Shown here piece after piece: positions 37,369-50,337 of a stretch of DNA of 64,000 nucleotides. Within the stretch, counting starts at the first letter, position 1; every line of letters starts with the position of its first letter. Source of the DNA: Gnetum montanum (Eukaryota > Streptophyta > Gnetopsida > Gnetales > Gnetaceae); assembly GCA_015680685.1 (NCBI GenBank), contig MNCI01015652.1, positions 70,330 to 134,329 on the forward strand, given 5' to 3'. The notes beneath the pieces are model-generated. The model had not been told where the DNA came from, did no database searches, and saw only the letters and a list, made by a program, of their open reading frames with translations. Position numbers and translations under genes: made by a program.

Positions 37369-40215
37369 TCATTCGTGAATAAGACCCAGACGAGAAACAT
37401 GCTTGAGCCTAGGAACCAGTATGAAATCAGTGCCCAGCACCTGAGCATCATCGTGCTGCTGCGGCGTTGGCAGCGACCAATCAAAAGCGAATAACACAGC
37501 AGCCAAGCATAACCTCAAGATCGGCAGAGCCATGGGATAGCCAGGGCAACCTCGCCTTCCCGCGCTGAAGGGAAGCACCTTATGCTCAGAGCTCAGCTAC
37601 GACAGATCCATGCACTCATCTGCCATGAATCTCTCTGGATCGAACTTCTCTGCGTTTTCCCAGACTCTTGGATCGGTTCCAATGGCCGCCAAATTGAATA
37701 GCACCTGCGTTCCGGCAGGTACGTGGAATCCGTCCACGGTGACGGCTTCTGTCGATTTGTGCGGAATTCCGAGGGCAAGCGGTGGGTGGAGGCGCAGCGT
37801 TTCCTTGATGACGCAATTAAGATATTTGGTTTTCCCAACCGAATTTTCGTCCAGTTTTCCACCATGCTGTGCTACGACTGTGTCGATTTCTTGCTGCAGC
37901 TTCGACATGACTTTTGGATTTGTTGCGACTTCCCTCACCGCCGACTCCAGCGGAATTGACGTCGTCTCCGTTGCTGCCCCAAACATGTCCTGCAATTAAA
38001 ACGGAATTTTCATTTAAGACAGCATTAACTTGACGATTGACGAGACACTAGTATGGCAGGGGACCGTGAATAAAGTCTTGATTTTACAAAGAAAAAGTCG
38101 TTGGGAGGGAGAAAGACACTGCACATTCATCATGCAGATGATATTTTGCAGAGTGAAAGTGACCGGATCTCGGTGATGCACGTCAAGGAGCACATCTATA
38201 AAGTCTTTGGCGTGATCAGCATGAGCAGGCAGGGGATTCTGAAGGTGGTCCTGGATCATTTTGTTGAAAACGTAATCGAGTTCTTTTCTGACCTGCTTTG
38301 CTTTCCTTCGAATGCCATGAAAATCAAACACGTTCAGGAACGGGATAAAATCTCCTATATTAAATTTGAGCAGAGCGTTTGCAGCCTCCTCAAGAATGAT
38401 CTTGAAAACAAGTATGGAGCCGTCCGCCAACTGCAAAGCCTGGCCCTTGTATGTCCTGCCAGTCAACATGCGCAGCGACAGCTTGGAAATAACGTCCTTC
38501 AATGCCACAGACATATTCACCGCCTTTACGCCTTTGCTGCTGGTCTCCCACAAATCTGAAACCAACGCTTCAACCTGCTTCAAATATCGGTAAATGATTA
38601 ATTACGAACTTTTATAGTTCACTCTGATACCCAATATAATTCCATTAATCTAAGACGTGGATGTCGCTACTCGGGTCTTTGGTGTATAGCTTGTAACCAA
38701 AAAGAATTTAAGCCTGAGACAAATTTACAAAGAAAGAACTCTCTGGCTTTTATAGCGGAAACCTTTGAAAGTATAAATCGGAGTCATAATGTTTTAGCGG
38801 ATCACTTGGCTTCATCCAAACTAGCACCAAATCGTTTGGTCTGTAATTACAGTAGGCAACTGGGCATTACCTCAAATTATTAAAGAGCCATCAGTGACAT
38901 AGTTTTAAACATGTCGGGTTGTATAATCGGTAACGCTGCATGTAAAATACTGCATCGTAAGTACTGAAAAATCCTCAACTTTGATCTATGAGGATTGTAT
39001 AACCATAGTTAACAGAAACCAGAAATGGAGAAAGAAACGGCATAAATAATCCAAGCAATAATTTAGAGAATTTGTATATTTCCAAGTCAAAAGTGAAACG
39101 GAAGTGATACATGGAAAGAGAACTACCAATATAACTCTACCAATATAACTCATATATTATGAAAGAAATTACAGTTTATGGCTAAATATTGTTAATTTAA
39201 ATGTATTTTATTTAGTAACTATGGGAAAACGTTTCAGATTTCTCTGAAAAATATATTAATATGCCAGGTAAACACCTAAAGCAACCCCGTTTTGAAACGG
39301 GTTTCCTTTGCCGAAACAGAAAATGCAAAACATGACAATCCATTGCGTTTCTGGAAGTATAACCACAAAAATGCAAGATTTTAGTTATTTAGTTTTGCTT
39401 AAACACCTCTTAAGTCTAAACTGTTGCGCTACTTCTCAACTAACGAGTGTACCCAACATTTTCAAGTTCGTAATACTAAGACTCATAAATATTTTCCTCG
39501 CTATATTCTGCGAAGATTTATATGGCTATTTAAAAAAAATATAAATAATTGTATCTTGTACAGTGCAAAGTTGCGAACAATACACACAACATCGAGTGAA
39601 AAGTTAAGACTAGTACTTTATTAATACTCGCCTAGACCATCTGCAGAATGATCCTCTGCAGCAAAGTTGTCCAAATCACATTTTCGGTATGCATAAAAAT
39701 ATACAGCTAAGCTATTAAAATTTTACAAGAAAATGCAATAATAAGGAACGCTTCCTGTGTTTTAATGAATTCAGTCATACCTGCTCATATCTAATGGGCT
39801 TGAAATCTTCCATCTTTTTGGGGGAGAGCATTTCTCTGACGCAGAGCTTGCGCATATGGCGCCAAAAATCTCCATACGGAGACATAAGCACCGCCTTCCT
39901 TTCGAACAGAATATCTCCCGAGGCAGTTACAGGTCTGCTGGCAAACACAGCATCGTGGTTCTTAAGAAACAGCACTGCTTTCTCGTATGAAGATACAACT
40001 ACCGTGTGAACACAGCCCATTCTCAGATACATGATGTCCCCATACTTGTCAGCCAATTTTTTCAGCGTGAGAGGAGTCATCCCTCTTAACTGAAACAGAT
40101 TTCCTAGAATTGGCAAACCGACAGGACCAGGAGGCAAATCATGAGACCCAACTCTGAATAATATTCTGTACAGCAAAGGGATAATTAACAAAACAACTAC
40201 AACAAGTGCAGCCAT
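37369..40215 (-). pseudogene. Cytochrome P450 (clan 71, A-type), three exons, one in-frame TAG
   Basis: Exon 1 40,215-39,781 (145 codons, donor GTATGA); exon 2 38,574-38,125 (150 codons, acceptor GAAGCAG, donor GTGCAG); exon 3 37,989-37,369 (acceptor TTGCAG). Both introns are phase 0. The total is 501 residues, the usual length. Features: membrane anchor 2-20, hinge LPPGPVGLPILGNL from 27, C-helix W118...R122, I-helix AATETT from 300, ExxR E358/R361, PERF 413-416, haem loop FSAGRRGCPG with Cys443. The only break is TAG at codon 426 (37,597-37,599), which would give a 425-residue product without haem ligand. Such enzymes sit on the ER and oxidise small metabolites with electrons from P450 reductase. 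The substrate cannot be inferred. The stop may be a recent mutation, a polymorphic allele or a sequence error, so the gene may be functional in some plants. Confidence 0.93.
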
Positions 40216-40290
40216 GTTATCTGGAGCAAGAAACTCAATATCGCTCAGAATGTATCGGCGGGGAGATGCAGAGACGATATGATGGATGCA

Positions 40291-40297
40291 TATTTAT
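40291..40297 (-). promoter_or_regulatory. TATA box of the P450 gene
   Basis: The minus strand reads GCATAAATATGC about 76 bp upstream of the ATG, at the same distance and in the same context as in the dead paralogue. Upstream homology between the two copies ends near 40,350, where GC-richer unique sequence follows. Confidence 0.6.
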
Positions 40298-40359
40298 GCG
40301 GATGCACATGCTTTCTGTATCATCCACTTTCAACGCACGCGAGACGCAATAACGTGGCG

Positions 40360-42300
40360 TGCATCTCTTTGCTGTTTGCCATGAATGACCTTGTAGCACA
40401 AGTACCGAATGAGGTTGCTCCTACGAGTTCCGTTTCCACAACCACTTCTATTTGATCTTTTTACCAAACTTTTGGAACGATAAGGTTGTTTCCACTGTTA
40501 CCCGTGACGATGACCCTGTTTTGTTTTTTATTTTTTGATCAGAGAGGTGAGAAAAAGAGCAAAAACCAGCAATGAACAATAAACAACACCTGTGAATGTG
40601 TGAGTCATGGCGGAACCTTTAACGCTCCCAAAGGCCAATCCATGCAAATGCAATGTTTTCTTCGCACGCCCCGTCCTCTCTCCGTATGAGCCAAACTTGG
40701 CCCTTCAGCCTTAGGTTACCAAAGTAGCCCTTTCATGATTTCCGTGTGTTTGTTTATTCATTTGTACTCCCTTGTTTTCTGTGGTCTATGTGTCATGCCG
40801 ATGCCATGAATCTTGATTGCTTGCATGCCACTTAAAAATGAAATGAAGTTTCTTGTCAGATTCAGAATAGGAGAAGATAGGTAAGATTTTAATGCACAAT
40901 GCAAACATTCAGAATAGGAGAAGATTTTAATGCACAAGGCAAGAATAATACCAAGCAAGGCAAGGAGACCATTTCAATGTATATATACAGATTCAGACAA
41001 TTTTATTGGAAATTATGAAATACATACCCATTGTGGGTTTAATGCACTTCTGTATGCACTCCCAAATCCAACGCTAATAGTTAGTGAAAATTTATCCGTC
41101 ATCAGTGCATAGCTCTAAACTCTTTCCTAACTCCTTTGATTATTTTTTAAAAAGGTTTTAGAGGGATCTTTTTTTTAATAAAAAATACTAAGAAAATTTA
41201 ATGCCCAATTTTTCAATTGTGTAGTGATAACACTAGTGAACTATCTCCTTTGATTTTTCATTAAGGTTTCAAAGTAGTGGTGGGATCCTTTTCTTTTCAA
41301 TATATTAATAAAAAAATTATCACACAAATTTTCAACTCATCTAAATAGTGTAGCAATAATGAATGTGTGCTAGCTAGCTTAGTCTTTGTACTACACATGG
41401 TCATTATTGCTTTTCTTTGCCATGTGTATGACATTTGCTTGGGCCCCTTTTTCCTTCATGCTAATCCATTGCCCTTTATTAGTAGAAAAAGAAGGGGATT
41501 GATCGATCCATAGTTTTTAGGAGGGGTACTACAAGCCCTATACCCCATGCATTCAATTAAATGTAATAGGTGGTTCATTGGTTTGATTGACTATACTCTT
41601 CTAGTTATTCATTTGATACAAAGGTGTGCTTTAACTAGGGGATGTGTTGTCCCTATTAGACTCTTCCCCATAAGGCCCCCATCTTGCATGGGCATAAGCA
41701 CCCTCTTTCTACCCATATATGAGACCCTTAGCCACTACCTTCCTACTAGAATGGATGGGTTTGGTGCTCCCACAGTTATAGCATTCATGATCTTGTCAAC
41801 TCAAACTCAACTATATATTGGAAGATAGGGTAGAACAAGGGTTGGTATGTTTCCCCCTTCTTTTTAACATGCGATGGCACCTTATAGAGCAAGTCAAGTT
41901 TGTCTCATTGTAGAGCAACTGCAACAACCTCATTCCTTCTACTTAGTCGACGATTAATTTAGTGACATCATGGTCGCCAAAAAAGCCTTAAGAAGCATCA
42001 AACATTTCAAATAAGATTCATGGAGCATTTTTGATATAGAAAGAACTAGCTCTGAAGGTGACTTCATAAAAAGTAGTTAAGGAAAAGATATAATAAAATG
42101 AAATGCACGTGGTGGTTACTATGGTAGTTTGTTCTTAACCTAGAAAATATCCCAAAAGTACTTGCTATAGAACTACCAAGGGCAACAGAACTATGAGTAA
42201 ATACATGAAATTAAATATAGGGACAAGCAAGAATCAAGCAATAATCTAGCAACCTAGGATAATGCTTGCCCCCCAAGGATTGAGGCTTTAATGACCTATG
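40360..42300. other. 5' flank of the P450 and spacer, no gene
   Basis: No domain was found. Two direct repeats of CAGAATAGGAGAAGAT occur near 40,862 and 40,911. Open frames at 40,930-41,112 and 41,547-41,828 lack any recognised feature. Confidence 0.45.
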
Positions 42301-42610
42301 ATGAATGTTGGAAATGTCAGAACAACTAAGCACATGTAATTTTGACCAATTCTTTTTGTGTGTGTGATGAATGTTGGAAATGTTGGGATAACTAAGTAGA
42401 TGTAATTTTGACCAATTCTATGTGTGTGTGTAATTTTGACCAATTCTTTTTGTGTGTGTGATGAATGTTGGAAATTTTGGAATAACTAAGTAAATTAATT
42501 TTGACCAATTCTTTTTGTGTGTGTGATGAATGTTGGAAATGTTGGAATGACTAAGTAGATGTAATTTTGACAAATTGTGTGTGTGTGCATGTGCGTGCAT
42601 GTGTGTGTGT
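42301..42610. repeat. Tandem array, about 66-bp unit, ending in a GT microsatellite
   Basis: Units starting ATGAATGTTGGAAAT begin at 42,301, 42,367, 42,461 and 42,526, each ending in a TTTTGTGTGTGTG-like run. The second unit holds an extra partial duplication. The array passes into (GT)n and GTGGGTGG repeats. Open frames here on either strand are His/Thr- or Val/Cys-rich artefacts. Confidence 0.9.
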
Positions 42611-42653
42611 GTGTGGGTGGGTGGCTCACTTTCACATTGGTGGGTGGGTGGCT

Positions 42654-42875
42654 CACTTTCACATTGGCGACTTGTGAAGGGCATGTAGCTTGGTGTTACA
42701 CCTGCTCTGCTAGAGCAATCAAGGAAAGCACTACTAGTAGTTTAAAAACATACCATTTATCCATCACTTTCACATTGGTGACTTGTGAAGGGCATGTAGC
42801 TTGGTCTTACACCTACTCTGCTAGAACAATAAAGGAAAGCACTACTAGCAATTTAAAAACATACCATTTATCCAC
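42654..42875. repeat. Tandem duplication, 111-bp unit
   Basis: CACTTTCACATTGG...GACTTGTGAAGGGCATG begins at 42,654 and again at 42,765; both units end AAAACATACCATTTATCC. They differ at only a few positions, so the duplication is recent. Confidence 0.9.
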
Positions 42876-44127
42876 CTATTTTGGCTGGCACTCATCTCTT
42901 AGTGAAATTTTCCATTTTACACTAAGTTACCTATAGAGATATGCATATAGTCTCAAAACACCTTAGGATGAATACCCATCTTAGCAAGTAGAATCAATAG
43001 TTAACCTTTTAGATCATAACATTCAGCAATGAAGACATCAAATATCTTGCTACTCCTTTTAAATTAATCATAGTAAATAAGTGCTCTTTGAATTGAGCTG
43101 GATAGTCTTTTATCATTGACCAACCCAACCTAAACATTGATCATTTGTTTGTTTTCTATTTCTTTTTACATTTTGAAACTATAAGGTCCATGGGTTAAAT
43201 AAGCTATACTTATCCTACCCATAAGATTCAAGTCTTTGCCTACTACGTGGCTGGTCCAAATTTTTGTATTTGTCATTCCTTGAGTTATCCACCAATGTTA
43301 TCTCATCGATCTATCACATATTATCCTAATCACTCTATCACTATAAATCTATGTTACCATAACAAATAAATTTCCTAGTTATTCTAAAGCATAACCTTAA
43401 GTAAAATTGAGCATGTTGTTCAAGCATGCAATGTTAGTAAAGTGAGCTTCCCTCATTCTAATTTTCCATTAATGTTCATGTTCATTGATTTAAATAAGTT
43501 TTTTCTTCTATGATTTTCCAACTAGGACATTTCAACTCACTTGCCTTGCTATGTTATCTTAATTGATCATCATAATTTTCTCACTATCATTAATTGCCCA
43601 AATTTAATAAAAACTTATGGTGTAATCCTAGGTATCTTATTTCCCCTACTACTAGGAACCAATTGTAACACCCCACCCTATTGCACCCATGTGGCCCCAC
43701 TTGTAAGTAAATAAAGTTAGTGAGTGAAAAGCCTTTATAATTTCCTTGTTAGATAGTCAACAAGTACTACACTAGAAGGAAAGGATTGGGATACGAAGTA
43801 ACCTACATTAATAGTTAGTCTTACACATGCTTTATGCAACACATGCACTTAGAATATTACATACAATACTAGCATAATCCCTACTAGGGTGAACAAATAG
43901 CTAATACATGGTTACAACTAGCTTAGTTATATATTTATAATATATATCTATAAATTGGCCGAGAGAATCTTATTTGTTTACAAGTAAAAAGTTCTTTGAG
44001 TAAAAAATTTCACAACTTCTGACGAATAACAAGATTTAAAAACCCAAATTTTCATGCCTTTTGGACGAAGAACAAGAGTTTTGTACCTTATTTTTCCTAA
44101 GGATGGGTTTTCTGGAAAAAATTTTTT
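42876..44127. other. AT-rich spacer, no recognisable gene
   Basis: No coding domain. TGTAACACCCC at about 43,664 resembles the terminus of many plant Ty3 LTRs, but no partner end was found. Confidence 0.4.
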
Positions 44128-44222
44128 CATCAATTAGTGTATGCTCTCACCCTTGGCTGAATTTGTTGTTTTTGATATATAATGGAAAATTCAGTCAAGA
44201 GTGAGAGCATACACTAATCATC
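44128..44222. repeat. Near-perfect inverted repeat (hairpin) of about 32 bp arms
   Basis: The left arm ends ...GTATGCTCTCACCCTTGGC TGAATTT (44,128-44,164). The right arm starts AAATTCAGTCAAGAGTGAG (44,187-44,222). The innermost 32 positions pair with two exceptions, one of which is a G-U wobble in RNA. The loop is 22 nt. It may be a fold-back (MITE-like) remnant or a small-RNA precursor; no known microRNA was recognised. Confidence 0.8.
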
Positions 44223-45110
44223 CATTAATGCACATAATTAGATTTAATGCATTGCTCTTCATCTAATCAAATTTGAAGGTGCGAAACCTTAAATATTTTG
44301 ATATATCTTTTTTTGGAGATCGGAGGGAATATCTTCAAACTGTCAATACTTCTCACTCGAGATAGTGCCACAAATGTAAGACCTGTTGTTTCTTTGCTAC
44401 CAACATTTATACATGCTTTCTCCAATGTCATTCCTGTGACTTATGTATTGTTAAAGCCCATGCTAATCTAATGTCTCTTATTCAATTTGTTTCAATTTAG
44501 ATAATTTTAATAAAATTTTGATTGATTTTATGCTTTTTTTCTATTATCCCTACTTAAAATTGTTTTGTTAATTTTATTTTTTCATATTCAAATCTTTTAT
44601 TTGGGGATTGCAATTGCTAAGAATTTTCTTATTTTTATATGGGAATTGTTTTTTAATTGTTGGATTATCCATTATGTGCAAAAGTACCTTATCTCTAATA
44701 CTTTTACATAGCTGTTTTGTATCACAATGAAGCAGTTCCTCCTTAAATCTATATATATGTGCACACTTAACATAGTTCATTTTTGTTATTTTTTAAAAAT
44801 GAACATAGAGTTAATAATGTTTGGCCCTTTTGAGTATTCTATCATTAGCCATCAAAATACATAATCAAGTAAATCATTTACATAATACATTCACACCTCT
44901 ATAAAGATGTGATTAAAATTATGCCCAACAAATTTATTACCAAAGTCATTTCATTGCAAATTATTTTTAAAAAGCATAAAACTTTCGGAGTTTTAGTAGT
45001 GGCAAAGCCTATAGTTAGAGTTTCTCAAATTAAAGAAAAAAACGGTTGGTAAAAGCCTAATATAGTTATTGCATTATGGAATCATAAACTCCGTTACATA
45101 TCTTAATTTT
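44223..45110. other. AT-rich spacer, no recognisable gene
   Basis: Nothing beyond short AT-driven open frames was seen on either strand. Confidence 0.5.
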
Positions 45111-45322
45111 ATCTGTGCTTTTTATTCCCTAACGAAAAATCAAGTGGAATCGTGGAAAATTTGGAGTAAAACGGTAGCTTTGCACTAACCCATCCCATAC
45201 CCATCCCAAAACCGCGTATCTGTGCTTTTTATTCCCTCACGAAAAATCAAGTTAATCGTGAAAAATTTGGAGTACAACGGTAGCTTTGCGCTAACCCATC
45301 CATACCCATCCCAAAACCGCGT
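45111..45322. repeat. Tandem duplication, 107-bp unit
   Basis: ATCTGTGCTTTTTATTCCCT begins at 45,111 and 45,218. The copies share ACGGTAGCTTTGC and CCATCCCAAAACCGCGTAT. They differ by a few substitutions and short indels. Confidence 0.9.
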
Positions 45323-48300
45323 ATACTTTCCATAGTCAAGCTTGTTCCGTCACCTTTTCAGGGAAAACGCGTTGGGCTGACCCTTTTCATAGGGAATGCA
45401 GAAATCAGATTTCTGTCCGACACGGCATGGCACTAAAGGTGAACAGCAAACAACGCATGCTTTTCTTGACTCGGTACCGTAGCATGTATTAAGAATTTGT
45501 GGAATTTAGATCTTCAAACGGAAACGGCAATTACCTTATTTAATGAATTCATAATTGCAGAATTTACACCATGCCTTTTTATGATCTGAATCTTGTGTTA
45601 GGAGATATGTCCAAACAGCATCTTTTTTTTATTTGAATTTGATGCCATAACTAATAAAAGAAGATATCATAAATAAGTTAAAATTCAGCAACAGCTAAAA
45701 TAGAAAAGCAAAGAAGAACGATAGTAGCACCTTATTCAGAATGGAAAAGCTCATGTCAACCAACCTTCATATGAATAGTGGGAATGAAAAAGATTGTAAC
45801 AGCAGCAGTGCTTAAAATAGAAAAGCCCACAACAGCAGCACTTCAATGATCGGTAGCACGAGTGTTGGTATAATCTGCAGCGATGATTTCTAAGGAAAGA
45901 ACATTACCAAAGGGTAATGGTTTTTGGCAGAATCACCGCTGTTGTTTTGTGGGAGTTTTGTCGAGAATCATAACAGTTTCCAAAATGTTTTTGAAGTTTC
46001 AGTATCCATAAATCCGGTGTCTAAATTTTGGACAGAGAAGCAATAAAATTTTTCAGTGAATTGCCCAATTTTATAAAAAGTTTGCTAGTCATGAGTGCGA
46101 TTAATGGTATACTTGCGATTTATCGTGTAGTGGTACACAAAAATCGGATTAATAAAATAGAAAAAATATGCCGATCCGATTTTGGATCGGGAGCCTTTGC
46201 TGAGTGCGATTGATCACAGATGAATCGTGGATTTCTCAATCATTGGCCAAATCATTGGCCAAAATCATAACCCAATTTCCGAGCTCTAGTTCAATTGTTA
46301 TTACAAAAATCAAACATTAAATGAATTTCATCTAAAACAAAAACAAAATTTCATATACAAACCTCACTTCCTTCCACTGTTGTTGTTGTGCATTTCTACT
46401 CGACGCGTTATTTGACGTAAGCGATCTTGTTCCATTCTTTGCAACTTCAAAGGATCTCCCCTTTGCTAGGCTTCTCTTCTTCTCGCTCGGTTTAACTCAC
46501 GCTCTCTATCACCTATCACCTGATCTGTATTTGTAGGAAAGAGAATTTTGCAATGGACATAACCTTTCATAACACGTCAACGTCAGCCAAAATATTATCA
46601 TTATTAAACGTAATCAATCATATAACCATTGTACTGCATTACATATATTTTTACTATCATGCCCTTGCATTCATATCTGGATCATATCATTAAGCATTAC
46701 ATAGATTACACATTTATAGATCAATCATAAGATATATTACCATCATTATGACTTACAAACCAATACCAACATATACATCTAACCAATGTGGTCACTCTAC
46801 CACCATATACATATGACCCATGTGGTCACTAGCATATCCATACTTAGTGTAGCATGTAAAATGTTGTCATAAGTATTCATAATTAGTCACTTGTTTACAA
46901 GTTTGTTATTTATTCAAATGGTACTAGGGTTCATCAACTTGTGACCTACAACCACTTGCCTTTTGGAGGACTGGCTATAGGGATGTACACACCTATGTCA
47001 TGTACCAATGATAAAGATGAACACATCTATGATCTCCCATTCTCAAGATGAGGCTTGAGACAAGAACCTCATTGATGTATCATAGGGGGGATCAATTCAT
47101 AACTACCTTTCAAATGCCTCATTAGCAATTGGTCCACACTCTTATGCTAGCACCACCTACTAATGACTACTACAATCATCATTGTAAAGAAATGTACCAA
47201 TTCAGGCTTGCTTAAGCCATCACATGTTACTAGCACAACATATTTAAAGCAAACATAACATGACCATAAATATTCACACCTAATAGTCACACTCTCTCTA
47301 TGAAGACAATACCACGGTATGATAGAATATAATTTTTTACCACAAACATATTTCTTGAACTATATATAATTTCATAAAGATGACCACTAATGTAACCTCC
47401 AAAAAGATAGATGCTAAAAGATAAAAAAAATTTCATGATTAGAAAGTGCATAAGAAGATGATCCCAATGATACCAATTTCACCTCAATCAAATTCCTAGA
47501 GACAAATTTATATGCATTTAAAGTTTATTAATAAGATAATAAATAATAATATTTAATTATTATACACCTTACTAAACTTCCCAGAAGCACCCAAATCTAA
47601 ACCATATGTAGGATACATAAAATTAGTATGAAGTTAACTATTATAGTATCATAACCAATTTGCATAAGTCTCAAAGGATTTAATTTGTTACATACCATAT
47701 CATGCATAAATCATAAAACATAACCATAAATTTAGTGATATACTAAAATTATACATCCAAACCTAACTCTTAACCTATTCACCCTACATGCCCACATCAC
47801 ATGATCACATACACTAATCCAATACAAAAATATAGGGGAAAGGTAAAGATAACTCAACAATCAAATTTGCAAAAGTAAAAAGTTTGAAATAAGAAGAAAA
47901 CTCTTAGAAATTTGGAAAGACGTTGTTTTGCTTCAAATAAATTTTTTATCCATGTTAATGTGACTGTAGTAATTCCAAATCCATGTTTTGAGAAAAGAAA
48001 AAGCCCTTTGTGAAGTTCAAAATTTAGAAAAAGATTTGAAAATGGAAGAACAAAAAAAATAAAAAAATAAAAAAAAACAAGAAAGAGGCTCACATTTTGT
48101 TTTCATTTGTATGAAGAAGAAAAAATAGAAAACCAAAATTCTCTCAGAAAGTAATGTAGGAGACAGTGACTTGAAAAGAATATATATAACGGTTATAAAC
48201 CATGTATAAATCATATGCACATCTTATAAAGAACTTTTACTTTTCATTCACATGTCACATGCATTTGCAAAACAAAGTTTACTTTTATTTTTTAAATCTA

Positions 48301-48791
48301 AATGTTTTTTATAATTTCATTTCTTTTATTTCTTCCTTAACTAATACGCCATAGTTCAAACGTGCATAACAAACACATCAAAGCTTTAAATTAAAATATG
48401 TTTAAACCTATGAGATCCATATTAAACACATTATACATTCACATACTAAAATCACATCCAAGCACCACACAACAAAGCAATATAATTTAAATGCATAAAT
48501 ACTAAAATCATACATAAAACATGAATACATATTGAATAGTTACTCTTGTACCCTAATCCAACATCCTTGCCAACAACATCACTTCTCTAACACATTACAC
48601 AAGAGTAGTATATATAATCATATTATTTAAGCATATAAAGACATTATAATTATAACATAAAAGCCAAAGCACCCTAACATATAAAGCTCAATCATAATAA
48701 ACTAACTCATCCTTGATAACCCACCAAGACTCCATATAAATATAAATCATAATCATAATGTAGTCCTAAATGTTTACAAAAGAGGTGTAAC
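45323..48791. other. Spacer, possibly retroelement LTR in part; no gene
   Basis: No domain was recognised. A GC-richer block at 46,370-46,510 reads on the minus strand as an Arg/Glu-rich fragment of unknown origin. The AT-rich part below 48,792 should include the 3' LTR of the adjacent chromovirus: the minus strand reads TGTTACACC at 48,792, a usual LTR start. The other end was not found. Confidence 0.4.
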
Positions 48792-48792
48792 A

Positions 48793-50337
48793 CTCTCTCC
48801 TTCTTGAGAGTCTTCCTTCCAAAAGGTCTTAGGATGAGTTGCATGCATCTCAGTATCCACTTCCTAGGTATCTTTTCAAGCTCCATGTTTGCTTTATAAA
48901 ACCTTGATCATAGGCACAACTTTATTGCATAACTTTCATACCATGTGATTAATAATCTCTGCTAGTTACTCTACATAACTAACATTAGAATGTAATTGTA
49001 TTCCAAAATGATCAATTAAATGCTACTCATCAGGTACATAACATCACAACATAGATACATGGAACACATCATGTATATGTATCAAATGAGGGGTAATGCT
49101 ATTTAATAAGACATTCTCCCAATCCTCTATAACATCGTAAAAGAACCAATGTACCAAGGAGCTAATTTTCCCTTTTGGCAAAATCATGCAAGGTCCTTTA
49201 GAAGAGAAACATGAAGAAATGCATGATCATGAACTACAAACTCTAGTAATCTCTAGTACCAATTGGCATATGCTAGCTACCTATCTTGGGCAACTCTTAA
49301 TCTATCTTGAATATCTTGAACCTCCATTATGCCCTACCTCACCAAATCTATGCTTATCCACTAACAATCTTTTAAGTAACCCAACATCAAGGCATTCTAC
49401 ATGGTCTACCATATCAAATCTTATATAGCGCTTCCTAAAAACTCTCCTAATAACTATTATTATGTAAACATGGCTAGTGGAAGCATCTAATCCCAACTAT
49501 CTCTATATTGCAAACCATAGGCTATTGACATATCAGGACAATTTGATTCACTAGCTTACTCTAACAATCTATTTATGGCTAATATGTTTAACCCATGTTT
49601 AGCCTCCTATTCATCTACTTTTGAAATGCTTGCTAAAAATGTGACATGAATTAGAAATCTCTATGAATAATAATCCTTTGTGGAACATCATGCAACTTCA
49701 CTATATCTACAAGAAAGAGATGTGCAATCTCTACTACACTCACTGATGCTCATGTGACAAGGAAATGGGCAGCCTTTATCAACACGTCCACTTCTACTAG
49801 TATAGTATCATAGGTAGTGCAAGTTCTCAAAAGAATAGTAATGAAATCCATATCAATGGTATTTCATTTTCACTATGGAATATCATGTAAATGCAAATAT
49901 CCTTGAGGCCTCTAATTCTCTATCTTTACTTACTAGCAAATCAAACATCGAGAGACACACTTCCCTACATTCTTCTTCATACCAGGCCAGTAATACCTCT
50001 ATCATAGACCCTGGTACATCTTCTAGATGCTTGGATGCATTTGGTATTTACTCATGTAGGCCTAATCCATTAAGTAAAATCACAAAGCTCCTGGAACACA
50101 TACTCAACCATACCTTCATAACACTATATGACTATCCACAGATAATGGTCTATCAAAGATGATATACTACCTCAATTCTTGATATCATGGGTTATGCTAC
50201 TATTACTTATGAATCTACTCTTGCAAATCTGGTTATATTGTTAACTAATTTAGGTTATGAGCCACCCTGCTCAATGCATTAGTTACCTTGTTTATCTTGT
50301 TAAGTTTTTATACAATAGTAAAATTAAAATTAGTAAG
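48793..50337 (-). pseudogene. Ty3 chromovirus integrase and C-terminal domain, truncated
   Basis: On the minus strand, the end of RNase H (NFNFTIV...NKVTNALSR, about 50,320-50,270) leads into integrase. Zinc-binding segment: MKKNVGKCVSRCLIC with VK.E..RPQGYLH. Core: WISLLFF region, EVDVLIKAAHFLV, LHDVPQRIIIHRDF. C-terminal part: DVFHVSMLR.YVPDE and, near 48,830-48,900, IKVL.SKHGA...EVDTEMHATHPKTFW, which is the chromodomain-like tail typical of chromoviruses. Many stops and frameshifts. The reading is cut off at 50,337 by the LTR of another element, so RT and gag are missing here. Integrase would insert cDNA; the tail domain would guide it to chromatin. Confidence 0.82.

Noticed and set aside
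37610-38593. Plus-strand open frames of up to 152 codons
   Set aside because: They are antisense shadows of P450 exons 2 and 3.
42418-42936. His/Thr-rich and Val/Cys-rich open frames
   Set aside because: They are translations of the GT microsatellite and tandem repeats.
43664-43690. TGTAACACCCC as a possible Ty3 LTR end
   Set aside because: No paired terminus, primer site or polypurine tract could be found; relation to the chromovirus LTR start at 48,792 would require a 5-kb LTR.
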